64,000 bases of DNA from Acanthosepion esculentum (taxonomy: Eukaryota > Mollusca > Cephalopoda > Sepiida > Sepiidae): positions 57,700,657-57,764,656 of the forward strand of contig OZ038517.1 in NCBI GenBank assembly GCA_964036315.1, written 5' to 3'. This document shows, piece by piece, positions 34,792-45,403 of this stretch; the stretch's first letter is position 1; each line of letters opens with the position of its first letter. Made by a program: the position numbers and the translations under genes. Below the pieces are notes generated by a model, which ran no database searches, was not told the DNA's origin, and saw only the letters and a program-made list of their open reading frames with translations.

Positions 34792-35555
34792 GTAAAGAAC
34801 AGGTATGTTTATAAATGACAAATTTGACATGGTTCACTTCATTAGAAATTCTGGGAGTGGCGTATATTTCAGTTTTTAAATTCTGTTTTATTTTTATTGC
34901 TTGTGCAGACGTCACTTATATATTGGCGTTAGTGTTATGTTTGTATCAGTTTTTAAATTCCGTTTTCGATTTCTTTCTATTGGTTGTGTGTAGCATTACA
35001 TGGTGTTTGCGTGCATATTTCAGTTTTGAAGTAGCCTATTAAAAACTGGCTACAATGACGAATGTTGTAAGTAAAATGTGTAATATGTTATATCATCTGC
35101 ATATGTAGAGATCTTACATTCATTAAGAATTTAATTGCGTTATGAATATAGATATGAAAAATAATTTTGGTGGGTATTTTTTCAAATTTCTTTTAAATAT
35201 CGGAAAAAGTCAAATTCATAAAAATTTTCTATTTGTTCCCTGTTCAAGCAATCTGACGAGTTTATTCTTTTTTAATAATATATTTTCAATATAAATAATT
35301 ATTGAACGTGCTGACCTAATATTTGTAAGTGAAATTGGGTAGATGTAACCATTCGGAAGATGCCAAAGTCACGAGACATCGTAACCGAGTGTTTGAGTGT
35401 GCCGGCCTTGTTCAGCATATTTTCAGTCTAAATTACAGATGTACTTAATACAGTTTGGCTATCTACCTTGACAAATAAGTGTGCACGGAAATTAGTAGTA
35501 GCTGGTCATTTCATTGTCTTTTTTTACTTTCGTACATATAATGCATATAAGGAAG
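34789..35555. other. AT-rich non-coding stretch
   Basis: A 75-codon plus frame at 34815-35042 is hydrophobic and low in charged residues. It has no recognised family and looks like chance in T-rich sequence. Confidence 0.4.
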
Positions 35556-35559
35556 GAAT

Positions 35560-35875
35560 AAAAATTCGTCGCGTTTTGAAATAAATTTCAAAGCGAATAT
35601 TTAGATACTTTTACCTAGCTTTAGTCAACAACATATGTGCCATTTTGTTCAACTACATTTCCCCATTGTTGAGGCATTCCATTCTCCCATAACTTGACAT
35701 CTTTTTGGGCGATGAACTGGTCTAAAAGGTTTGTAAAGACTTTCAGAGAATTGAAGTTCTTCCAGTTAACAGGATTTTGTAGGGATCAAAATAATTGTTA
35801 ATCTGGAGGTTCAAGGTTATGTGAGTACGGCTTTGAAGTAGGACACCCCAGTTAAACACTCCCAATTTCTGCCGA

Positions 35876-35947
<72 letters not shown>

Positions 35948-36200
35948 GTACGTATGTATATATCAACATAACGTATACGTAGCCATGTTATATAAGACAA
36001 GCTTCCGATCAGCCAATTTCGGACGCTTTTCGTCCATTGCTGTCTTTAATCAATCTAGTTCGTAAGAGCAGTGTCAGAATTCAACGTTTGATTTTGCAGA
36101 AGGAGCTCGTAATTCACCAGAACCTTCCAATTTCACTAAGGTGCATAGAATCTGTTTCATAAGAACCAGATCGTTTTTTTCGATTTTCCCAGGGTCATTT
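35560..36200 (-). pseudogene. Mariner transposase, C-terminal half, split by (TA)n
   Basis: On the minus strand near 36020-36060 the frame reads LKTAMDEKRPKLADRK, the DEKRPE region before the second catalytic Asp of mariner transposases. A decayed stretch where HxDNARPH should be runs straight into the (TA)n tract at 35874-35942. Beyond it comes QKLGVFNWGVL (as in QKLxxLGWEVLxHPPYSPD), then in other frames SLQNPVNWKNFNSL, FIAQKDVKLWENG and NVVEQNGTYVVD, the usual mariner C-terminus ending near 35630. The catalytic DNA segment is gone. The N-terminal half of what is probably the same copy is at 37235-37830. Confidence 0.75.
35874..35942. repeat. (TA)n microsatellite inside mariner
   Basis: A TA tract of about 60 bases sits within the transposase pseudogene at the position of the second catalytic Asp motif, with a TATG/TACG-interrupted flank to 35965. 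Confidence 0.95.
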
Positions 36201-36785
36201 TCATTCTATGTTGTTCTAAAGATTCCACTTCTCATCATCTGTGATTGTTTTTTTTTAAGTTGGTCATTTATGTTGCGTCTAAGCAAGAAATGCAAGTAAA
36301 ACTTAGGTTCATAAATTTTCTTTTCGTTCAGTTTTTCAGTGTTCGTTTCGTCTACCGGTCTGCGCAATCGAGAAAACTTGAAAAGAAAATGTATCCTTCG
36401 GTAGGAGGAACCACTGATGGAACCGCTCTTCATAGGAGGAACCACCGACGTGCTATAAATCACTGAGATAAGGAGCCTCACATCCAAGTAAGGTTCTCTT
36501 TATTAAATTTGCTCGAATGCGCAAGCTGTTAGATAAAATAAACATTGTTTAAAAACTGGAATTTCCTATCAAATACGAGTATCTATTAAAAATAACGTTT
36601 GAAGTAATAAAAATATGTAGGATTAAAGATAAAATTTATTACTTTTTCTATAAATATATATAGTCTTTAATAATACCATGCACTCGTGAAGCACATACAG
36701 GATTAATCAAATAGTTTGTACTTTTTCTTCCCTAGACTGAAATTTTTTTTCTTCAATCTTAGTGCAAAGTTGACGACTGTAATGC
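36201..36785. other. Insert within the split mariner, first part
   Basis: Mostly unrecognised sequence. 36200-36240 may still be mariner. The rest separates the two mariner halves. Confidence 0.4.
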
Positions 36786-37165
36786 TCTTATTTACATTAT
36801 TTACATTGTTCGGACTGTTGTCTTCATCTTTATTGCCATATTCACCGACATTTCCGCTCTTTGGGTCAAATCACTGGATCCAACCAACCCTTTTATCTAA
36901 CGGTCCTTGAGGACTTGATACAAGTATGGGAATTCACTACTGCTGTGGTGAACAAACATTTGAAAAATTAAGTTAAAAGCAGATAGCGGATACATCTGGA
37001 AGAGGCATGGCACGTGGAACTAGAACAATATACTCCGGTGAATGAAATAAAGGGCTCAGTTCAAAATTCCAATCATCTGAAAAAGGCCGGAGCGTATAAC
37101 GGCCGAAACACCGTGAATATGGCAATAAAGATGAAGACAACAGTCTGAACAATGTAAATAATTAC
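36786..37165. repeat. Inverted-repeat element with CTGAAAA...GAAAC motif
   Basis: The left arm (about 36788-36850, tttacattgttcggactg then tcttcatctttattgcc) is the reverse complement of the right arm (about 37112-37165, ggcaataaagatgaagaca then cagtctgaacaatgtaaat). The right arm is preceded by CTGAAAA, a GGCC/GGCC stem and GAAAC at 37077-37109. Same family as 8301-8775, and shares its internal sequence as well. It lies inside the split mariner. Confidence 0.7.
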
Positions 37166-37234
37166 AATACTTCATCTCAGAAATATAGACAGATATGTAA
37201 TAATGCTTTTAAGTAACAGTTTGATCAGGTTTCA

Positions 37235-37830
37235 GCAATTGTAATACAGTATGCATTTCATATAGAGAAATATCCTGTTTTCAGAAAGATTAGATTTTGC
37301 TGTAATGGATGCATCCATGATTTTTGTTTACTTAGGTTATCGGAATGAACCCACTTTTTATCGTCAATGATAATCTGTCGCAAAAATGTTTTTCACGTTT
37401 GGCAAGAAGTAAAATGCAGGTATTGGGATGCTATCCAGTACTTAGCTCTGAAGCAATTTTTCAATATTTGAATGTCTCCCCATACTTTGCAAACATCTTA
37501 CATGTGTTGTGGAATTAATACCACATTTTTCATCCAACTGAATTGTTGATAGAGTTGGTTCATCATCCAAAACAGATTGCAGGTTATCACTTGCAAATTT
37601 TTCTCGTTCACCACCACGTGATTTGTCTTTCAAGTTAAATCTATATTTCTTGAACTTCGCTAATTATTCACATGTACTGCTTCCAACCGAACCATCTCCA
37701 TAGGCTTCATCAATCTTCTTCTTCACTTTTTCTTCTGTCGTAGCCGAATTGAAAACGTACAACATTCATATATTTTTTTGCCGAATTTATTTTCACTATA
37801 GGGTAAATGAACAACTTTCCTCTTTAAAAA
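37235..37830 (-). pseudogene. Mariner transposase, N-terminal half
   Basis: On the minus strand near 37680-37760 a frame gives EKVKKKIDEAYGDGSVG, the first helix-turn-helix region. The 63-codon frame 37442-37633 starts MKDKSRGGEREKF and includes DEPTLSTIQLDEKCGI then STTHVRCLQSMGR, the second helix-turn-helix with its mariner-style linker. After a gap, 37320-37395 reads LRQIIIDDKKWVHSDN, matching the TGDEKW segment, so the first catalytic Asp is still present. It ends about where the inserted repeat begins. The catalytic remainder is at 35560-36200, same strand and right order. Confidence 0.75.
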
Positions 37831-39300
37831 AGTTGGCGCTAAAAATCTTTTTACACACATAATAATTACAGAAGTGCTTATTAAAAGCTACCTACCTACC
37901 TATGGTTGTGCAGCTGAACGACAATTCCAAGCGTTTTTCATTCTGAAAATGACAATATTCCTGATAAAATGGGTATTGAACATTTACTCAGTTATTTTTC
38001 CAAGCTTTTAGCTACTGTTGTATAAGTTGCCACGAAAGCCAACCACAATATCGATCCTAACGCTCATCTTGGTCCTCTTCATTCCTTTGTTTAAAAGTCA
38101 AGTGTGTAAGCTGTTCTAAACAGAAAGCAGCCAATCACTAACGTTGAGGAGCCAGTATGGGTCACGATCGTGATGATAATCAGTTTCAGATTGTACAAGA
38201 AAAATGGCGGCTACTTCTCTGGTTTTGTCTCTTTTTAAATCTGCAGTTGATTGGTGGAATATTAATAACATTTCCTGAGTTTAATGTTAAGAAATTTTGC
38301 TATTTTAAGCCTGAATTCAAAATGTTTTAAAAAGGAAAGTGTAATAGGGTATTGTTGAGGAAACACGGTCGAACAATATAATAATAGAATGAATCACAGA
38401 TATTGTAAGAGAAATAAAAATGATAATAAAAAAGGACCGAGCAGAAATATTAATAGCAGCAATAATAAAAAAATGATAAACTCTCCAAATATAAGGATTT
38501 GAAAATAGAAATTACAAGAATACAGCAGTTTAAACACAACCATGATTCCAGTACTTATAGGAGCACTAGGAATGATTAAGAAGAAAACTGATGCGCACAC
38601 TAAGAAAATACCAGGAAATCCATTTTTATCTTAAAAAATGAATGTGTTAATGAGTATTGCTAGCATACATAGGAAATTATTGAAAGAACGTTTCTAAGAA
38701 AAACGTTATCTTAGATCTCCGTTAAAAGAATCGGTAAATGATTCTCTTAAAAAAGGAATAACAATAATAATATCACGAAAAGGTCAGTTACTCTGGGATT
38801 TCTAAATGTACATTATTTGAGCACTGTAATCGATAAAGAAAGTAGTATATATTGAATCGTCAATAATGTGATACCTGTAGACGACAGAATGAATATGAAG
38901 AGAAAATTAACAAGAAACAGGAATACAAGGAATAATGGTTGTGCACATAACAGCATTGGGAATAATCTTGGAATATCTTTCGAGAAACTGATAGGTAGAA
39001 TTTGTAAGCAAAATCCATTACAAACATTTCGACTAGTTTTCTTTAACCTATTTTTATTGATTTTTTTAATCAAAAAGTTATAATAGATCCATTCTCAGGC
39101 AACTAAAAATAAATAAAAATTGATGAAAAACCTCAAAATCTCAAAACTGTTTACGGAACTATTCAAATCAGAATTATTAGAAAGTAGCTGCTCCGCGTAA
39201 GATTTTTGGTAATAAAATATATTTAAGAAAATAATAGCAACAGTAGTACCTTAGAGCAGAATTGCAACACTGAAAATATTGAGGTATTTTATAGTCTATC
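37831..39300. other. AT-rich non-coding stretch
   Basis: No gene recognised. Short frames on both strands at 38394-39083 are AT-rich and unsupported. Confidence 0.4.
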
Positions 39301-40335
39301 AATAACATTGGTCAACACGATTTTTGGTGCCAAGAAACAACACTTTTTTTAGCTAATTTAATGGTGCTGATTCCGAAAATTACCTTAGTTTTTCATGATT
39401 AGCTACCATTTTTGCTGCACTGAAATTGCTCATTTTTGGAAAAAAGATCAATTTACGATCCTCACTGATAGTTATTAAAGGTCGTAGAAATCCATTAATT
39501 TTCAGGTGGGCTGAGCAATTTATGTCAGCCCCCTGAAATAAAATATTTTATAAGAAAAAATATTATTGAGTAAAAAAAATTAAAATAGAAGTACAATTTA
39601 TCATCAAAATTCAAATTAAGTGATAAACTTTATTAGTAATAAACCTGATAATTAAGGTGATATCAAAAAAAAAAAAAATGAAACCCTAAAATCTTCTGTT
39701 TGATATTCATAAATTTATCCCATCACTTTTCTCCCTTCACTACGGAAGGAAACCATGTACAGCGAGAGCATTTTGTTTTCACAGTTGGAAAGAAACTCCA
39801 ACTAATGACATCTCAATTGAATGCACCTATTCCATTGGACATGATACTGCAGGAGTATCAAAAGGGACTTAAATAACATTGAACATAATAAACAATCAAG
39901 AAAGAGAAAATATTTACCTTAGTTTTTATTTTCATGAAGGGTTTATTTCTGCTGTTAGTTTATTAAATGATTTGATGCAAATACGTGTTGGTCTTGGAAT
40001 ATTCAATCGTGTTATTTTTAAAGACTTGAGGTTGGATTGTTATTACAAAAATAGTATTTCTCAATAAGCAGACCAAGATTTGTTGGTTTACATACGAATT
40101 GTGAGGCTTTTACGATTTTATTGAGAAATATTGCCATCAGTCAATATCATATATACAGAAAACAAATGAAAAATCTTTTTTTTCCAAAAATGAGGCATTT
40201 CTGTACAGCAAAAACGGTGGCTAACCAAGAAAAAGTAAGGTCATTTTCAGATTCAGCGCCCTCAAATTAGTTAAAAAAGATGTTTGGTGTCTCGACACTA
40301 TTTCAAATATTTTTTTGTTGACCAGCGTAATAAAA
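39300..40335. mobile_element. Foldback element with arms of about 140 bp
   Basis: 39306-39440 and the reverse complement of 40183-40330 align over their whole length: ggtcaacacgatttttgg..., then ctaatttaatggtgctga/ctaatttgagggcgctga, then taccttagtttttcatg/gaccttactttttcttg, ending in tcatttttgga on both. The interior (about 740 bp) is AT-rich, with one 62-codon frame at 39879-40067 that I do not recognise. The layout fits a non-autonomous DNA transposon or foldback element with long terminal inverted repeats. Target duplication not resolved. Confidence 0.7.
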
Positions 40336-40880
40336 AAGTACAGAGTAATTTAAAAAAATCTATGATGATATTCTTATCATTAGTTTCACAATAAACACGC
40401 ACAAACAGATATGTACAAATCTCTGGTTTCCATTAGTCTGGCAAGACCTTGATTCTACGCCTGGAAAGACTCTTCAGTATGAGTCACTAGCACAGTGTTT
40501 GATGTGGGGAATAGAAACTCATACGGGAGTGACAATTCTGACTGTAGTAGCTACATCTGAAGGAGACTGCCTTTAAGTGTTTTCGACGAGCAACGCATTT
40601 CTTCTGCCGCATGTAAAGCGTCTTTCCTCATCTTTTCAGAACTTCATATAGTTCCAGCAAGATTGGCAAGATTGTATTGAAGACAGACAGTTACGTATAT
40701 AACAGTTATTTTACTATTATCTTTCTTAGTTAATTTGTTACATATCGAAGTGAAGATAAGCTAAAGCGAATTTATATAAATCTGTCTTTAACATTTTCCT
40801 TCCGAATAAATTGGATAATTTTAATGAGACTCAAGTTCAAGTTAACGAATATATATTATAATAATTATATATATATATAT
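40336..40880. other. Non-coding stretch ending in a (TA)n tract
   Basis: No gene recognised. A less AT-rich patch at 40430-40690 is unclassified. The (TA)n at about 40866-40883 is the Helitron's target. Confidence 0.4.
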
Positions 40881-40883
40881 ATA

Positions 40884-40916
40884 CTAGCAGTAAAGCCCGG
40901 CGTTGCTCGGGGTTTT
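40884..40916 (-). terminator. Helitron 3' terminal hairpin and CTAG end
   Basis: The minus strand reads ACCCCGAGCAACGCCGGGC (stem CCCG/CGGG), then TTTACTG and CTAG, immediately followed by T in a (TA)n tract. In Helitrons this hairpin marks the 3' transposition end. Confidence 0.8.
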
Positions 40917-41148
40917 ATGTAGTTAAATTGCTTTGGGGTTTGAATTATTGAACTTACGCACGTATCAACAGTTGTTGAGGTCACTGATAAGCCGGGAATC
41001 TCACCGGTAGCAAAATCAATGAGATCAAGGGCAACCGGTGGCAATAGGTGGCTGCTGTGTTGCTGCTCCGTACTTACTCGAGGACTCCCACCCGTTCATA
41101 ATCGGTCAATATTTTTAATTCTGGCAATGTAAAATAGTGGTTGCGTTT

Positions 41149-41863
41149 TCACTGTAGGACTCGCCCCATCACTATTAAGTCCATAGGTTTTCCCAGTTTT
41201 AAGCGGAATACGCGGGCGGTAATGTCATGTCTGTGAGTGTAATCCTGTCCGGGTAGAAGTTCACACGTTATCTCAACCCATTTGGGGTTGCAGGTAAACG
41301 TTATTAATAAATCTGGCCGACCATATTGCCTAACGTATGTTATAGCGTCCTGCAGGCGTTCATTCATGTAACGCACCCCCCAGTGTAGCTAGAGGGCAGA
41401 ATGCACAGCTTCCCTAGGTCGCAGGGATTGACTTCGTTTCGAAGGCTGTCACGTAAGTGTACGTAGGAGTCTGAGCGCAGCTGTTTCTGATGATTCCGTA
41501 TAAAACAAAACCTCTCCGATTCCATACTTAGTTTGTCAACCGCAAACTGGTGGAAAAGCTCCCTGCATCTATGAAGCAGGTTAAAGTCTCCATCCCCAAC
41601 CATGAAACAGTATGCGTAGAAGACTTTGCACGATAAGGCTTTGGAAGACGTTGTAAGTTGGCCACCCGGAGAATGAAGGGGAATGCCGAAGTGGTAGCCA
41701 TCGTCCCCATAAGGGAAAAGTAAAGGGTGCTGCAATGCGTCATATGATCGATGGGTCTCTGAAATCCTGCGAAGAGCGCCGCCTCTTCATTTGAGGACAA
41801 TATCGCGAGTGCGGTCTTGCTCCCCATGTATAATAGCGGCCATTTCGTTGCACGCAGGAGCAT
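41149..41863 (-). pseudogene. Helitron Rep/helicase-like N-terminal domain, truncated
   Basis: Three overlapping minus frames cover the region. 41528-41863 and 41364-41735 carry the MQHPLLFPYGDDGYHFG segment and then FAVDKLSMESERFCFIRNHQ. 41149-41376 carries MNERLQDAITYVRQYGRPDL and ITFTCNPKWVEI, the first conserved Rep segment in Helitron proteins. The frame then reads ARVFRLKLGK and runs into unrelated sequence ending in a stop. That point is where the deletion joins coding sequence to the 3' end of the element. The HUH and Tyr nicking motifs are absent. Confidence 0.82.
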
Positions 41864-42512
41864 TGTAGCGGCGTTTGTCGGCGTCAGTTACAATGCTGAA
41901 GGAAGGAAAGGGAGCATTTTCCAAAGTATATTTGAAATTGCGAATGTAGCTGTTAACTTCGTGAAGCATGGCCTGAAGTAGTAGTATGACGTCCCTGCGA
42001 GGAACTCTTCCCGACGGCGGCAAAATACCAATCCGGGTTTCGGCCTGTAGGTTGTAGTCTGCAATAAAGTACAGTTGAAGGAATTTAGGCGTAGAGGTCT
42101 CCTCGGGCAGCAGAGACCCAATGCGGTGGTATACCTGCCCCAGTACTTTGAAAATGGGCATCCAACCTTCTTCTCGAACCACCTGAGCCCCAAATGAGGT
42201 CATTTGAAATGAGTTGTTGTATTGCCTAATTGTTTTAAGGAAGTGGTTGGTGTCGGGATGGGAGCCGGCTATTAGTCCCCTCAACGGGGTAGGTGGTTCA
42301 TGCAGAGGTGGCAGTCGAACTTTGCTGGAGGAGCAGTACAGACCGGCAGGCACCCCGGCCCATTTGCGGGTGTTGCAGAATTGGCAGACGCAGGTCATGG
42401 ACCCTACATTGATGTCGTCAAGCGTAGTTAAATTTAATGCGGGGTTCGTAATTGAAAGCCAAGAAAGACCAAAAAGAGCTATTGGGACAGGAAACACCAC
42501 GGGCGGTCGCAA
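41787..42512 (-). pseudogene. Helitron N-terminal zinc-binding region
   Basis: A 241-codon minus frame. From about residue 30 it reads TTLDDINVGSMTCVCQFCN then KWAGVPAGLYCSSSKVRLP, the cysteine cluster before the Rep domain of Helitron proteins (usually CxxC...CC, here with YC in place of CC). PPTPLRGLIAGSHPDTNHFL and a long region through GILPPSGRVPRRDVILLL follow. The first residues of this frame are off-frame. The true upstream part is in the 42418-42945 frame, so a frameshift lies at about 42420-42450. Confidence 0.78.
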
Positions 42513-43546
42513 GGCGCTGAATGTCGCCGTCGAGGCGTATGCGGCTAGCTTGTGGAGTTTGAGATGAGCGCACAGCGGCCATGTTTGTAGCAGCCCTTGA
42601 AAGTCTGTTTGCCCTTGTCTGTGGGCCCTCAGTTTTTCTGGCAGCAGAAGTCACTGCAGCGTTGCGGGCATTGAGGGTTGCCCGCTGCAGCTCTGTCTCG
42701 GACTCCCTCGACCTAGCTGTTGCAGCAGCATCCCTGCATTGACGGGCGCGCCTGCGGTCAATTGTTTCAGCTGCCCTCGACCTGGCAGTGGTGGCGGCAT
42801 TCGTAGCATTTCGAACAGATCTACGGAGCAGTGTCTCAGCAGTCCTAGCAGTTGCTGTTGCAGTAGCGTCCCTGGATTGACGTGCGCGCCTGCGGTAAAA
42901 TGTTTCAGCTGCCCTCGACCTCCTTGGTTGCAGCATACGTAGCATTTCGAACAGACCTGCGGAGCGGGGTCTTAGCAGCCCTAGCGGTGGATGTTGTAGC
43001 AGCGTCCCTTGATTTATGGGCGCACCTGCGGGCAGGTGTCTCGACTGGCAGTGGTGGCAGCCTTCATAGCATTTTACACAGACCTACAGAGCGGTGTCTC
43101 AGCAGACCTCGCGTTCGCTGTTGCAGCAGCGTCTCTGGATTGACGGGCGCGCCTGCGGTCAAGTGTCTCTATTGCCCTTGATTTCACAGTGACAGCAGCG
43201 TTTCTTACATTACGACGAAACCTTTGATGATGAGTCTCGGAAGCCCGAGATGCAGAGGCGGTTGCTGCAGTCTGTGCGTTCATTCTTGACCGTTGTGCAT
43301 TCTTGAGTCTTGATCGCACCGAAGCCCTCTAGGCAGCTTTCCCATCCAAGCAGGTGGCACGCTCCTCTTGTGACTACGAGGCCTGCGTAAGGGCGCTGTG
43401 TTGAGCGACCTGTGATAGTCCTGGGACTCGCGGACTCTTCTTGCCCTCATAGCGAACGCTCTTGCAGACCGAAGGCTAAGACGTAACCTCCTTTTTGACA
43501 TTATGGGGAAAAGTGATGCTAGTAGTGGTTGATTAGGGTTACTCAA
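42418..43546 (-). pseudogene. Helitron Ala/Arg-rich repeat domain (N-terminus)
   Basis: Read from 43546, MSKRRLRLSLRSARAFAMRA is a plausible Helitron start region in the 43280-43546 frame. The next frames (43074-43319 and 42418-42945) contain a repeating unit like RSAETPLxRSVxNA and DRRRARQSRDAAATA, about 46 residues each. The underlying DNA repeat is seen by the recurring cctgcgg...tgt boundary at 42751, 42889, 43025 and 43152 (steps of 138, 136 and 127 bp). Several indels break the frame between units. Confidence 0.7.
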
Positions 43547-43549
43547 TTG

Positions 43550-44100
43550 CAGGAGTACAAAGTCTAACTTAGTATCGCAAAGCGTGAGCCAGAATCGGGA
43601 AGGCGGGTATTTAAGTAAAACAGCTGAATAAATTGTTTATAGTAGTTGGAAAAATGTAGTTAAACAGACAAACGGAAAACAAAAAACTTAAGAAACAACT
43701 TGCGGTAGGAGAAATGATCAGTTGAAGGAGCCTATCGTATCAACCGGAGGGCGGCGTAACAGGAGCAGAAGTGAGACCTTCGTCCCACAGCTGGGCACAG
43801 TAGGTTCAAATGCGAAGTATTACTGGCCAATCGTTTGTGCCAATCAGCGAGCGTCCTAGTGTATCGAACACCAATCAGCGACCGCGTACTGCACTCAGTC
43901 AATGAGATATCGCTATGTGAAGCATGGTCACGCGTAGAGCTGTAGAGTCTGTAGTGTAAACGTCTCAGTTGAATATACGTTTGATTGGTGTATTCGCAAA
44001 TTCCGATGAAGACATGATTGTATCGACTTCCCTCAGGTATTAGTTGGTCACAAAGGAGCTCACAGGGCACAAGTTTTTAATTGTCACGACTAAAGCCGAT
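43550..44100. other. Helitron 5' region, no gene
   Basis: Upstream of the Helitron ORF and probably leader or promoter sequence. A 112-codon minus frame at 43732-44070 has no recognised similarity. Confidence 0.45.
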
Positions 44101-45000
44101 AAAGTTAATCAAAATCCCAAGCAAGTTGCGAAAAACATCGCCAAATTCAGGTAAACTCGATTTGAATGGTAAGTCAAAAGGGGTATGATTTCATCGATTT
44201 TTATCCGATAATTGAAACCGATATTGAAAACGAAAGTTATCACCTCAATACTGTCGGTAAATACTATGCTCAACGGGAATTTTGCTGAAAATTCTTCGCT
44301 ATTTGTAAAAAAAATATAGCCAAAAATCAGCTAGACTGGATTTGAATCGGATGTCCCAAAGTGATCGATTGTATCCATTTTTTTCCAGTAATTGATATCG
44401 ATATTGAAAATGAATGTCAGCGCCTCATAACTGTTGATAAAAACAATGCTCAACTTAATTTTGGTGGAAATTCTTAGCCATTTGCGAAAAATATAGCCAA
44501 AAATCAGCTTGACTGAATTTGAATTGGAAGTCAAAAGTGGCATAATGTTATCGATTTTTTCTGATAATTGATACTGATATTGAAGAAAAAGGTCAGCAAC
44601 TAATAACTGTTGATAAAACTAATTCTCAACATGATTTTCGTGAAAATTCCTTGCAGTTTGCGAAAAACAGAGCCAAAAATTAGCTACATTGGATTTGGAT
44701 CGGATGTCCCAAAGTGATCGATTTTATCGATTTTTTCCGATAACTGATATCAATTTTAAAAAACAAAGAATAGTCCCTCAAAACTATAAGTAAGGACATT
44801 GCTCAGCGTGAGTTTGGTGGATATCACTTGTAATTTGTGAAAACTATCACTGAAAAACTGATGAAACTTTTTTCGAATCAATATTTGACCTCCTATCGGT
44901 TTTATTGATTTTTTCCAAAATCGGAGGAACAATCGAAAGATACGAAGACGTCAAGTACGAATGCCGTAAATTTCCGATCTGTGTGTGAATTTTCATGCCA
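44100..45000. repeat. Satellite-like array of about 178 bp within the Helitron
   Basis: Units are recognisable by tttgaat/tttggat landmarks at about 44161, 44341, 44518 and 44694, with a degraded fifth near 44871 (steps 180, 177, 176 and 177). Units 1 and 3 share aagtcaaaag, while units 2 and 4 share cggatgtcccaaagtgatcg, so the array also has a dimeric higher-order pattern. All units contain an attg-atatc-atattgaa block and a gcgaaaaa-agccaaaaa block. Confidence 0.8.
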
Positions 45001-45066
45001 ATTGGACGAACGGTTTGCTCAGGATGAGGTAACAACATGACAAACACACAGACACAGTAACAGAAT

Positions 45067-45084
45067 GCCATTTATAGATACAGA
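45067..45084 (-). other. Helitron 5' terminus
   Basis: TCTGTATCTATAAATGGC on the minus strand, preceded by A. The downstream atggcattctgttactgtgt segment and the following tgttacctcatcctgagc are typical of this Helitron family's 5' end. Confidence 0.7.
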
Positions 45085-45368
45085 TTTAAGAATCAATTAT
45101 GCTGGGATGTGATGTACTCATTTGTTTCATCAAATATTGCTGGCAACAGTTGCTCTGAAATTATCTAATTACCAAATCACATGAAACGCCATTTTTATTG
45201 TATTCTAGCTTATCCTATTAATGGTCCTATTTATTTTTCTCTTGCCTTTCGGATGATAACCAGTGGACAAATGACATAACCAATAGAAAAGAGTGAAACC
45301 AAATAATTTTAATTATTAATTGCCGCTCTACGTCAAGTGCCTGTCTCTCTCAATCTCTCTCTCCCCCC

Positions 45369-45384
<16 letters not shown>
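45085..45384. other. Non-coding stretch with (CT)n-(TA)n
   Basis: No gene. A CT-rich tract at about 45345-45384 leads into TA repeats. Confidence 0.5.

Positions 45385-45403
<19 letters not shown>

Larger units (their letters stand above)
40884..45084 (-). mobile_element. Helitron, internally deleted
   Basis: On the minus strand the element starts with TC (TCTGTATCTATAAATGGC at 45084-45067) preceded by A. It ends with a CCCGAGCAACGCCGGG hairpin, a short spacer and CTAG at 40884 followed by T. These are the Helitron 5' and 3' signatures with insertion between A and T and no target duplication. Inside are a long 5' region with a satellite array, an Ala/Arg-rich repeat domain, the N-terminal zinc-binding region and the first part of the Rep domain. 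Sequence after the first Rep segment, including the HUH motif, the Tyr motif and the helicase, is missing. It is therefore a non-autonomous derivative. Confidence 0.85.

Noticed and set aside
34733..36000. Frames ending in long Ile-Tyr repeats
   Set aside because: Translations of (TA)n microsatellites.
42214..43181. Plus-strand open frames over the Helitron repeats
   Set aside because: Antisense shadows of the Ala/Arg-rich Helitron domain. The GC-rich repeats leave most frames open.
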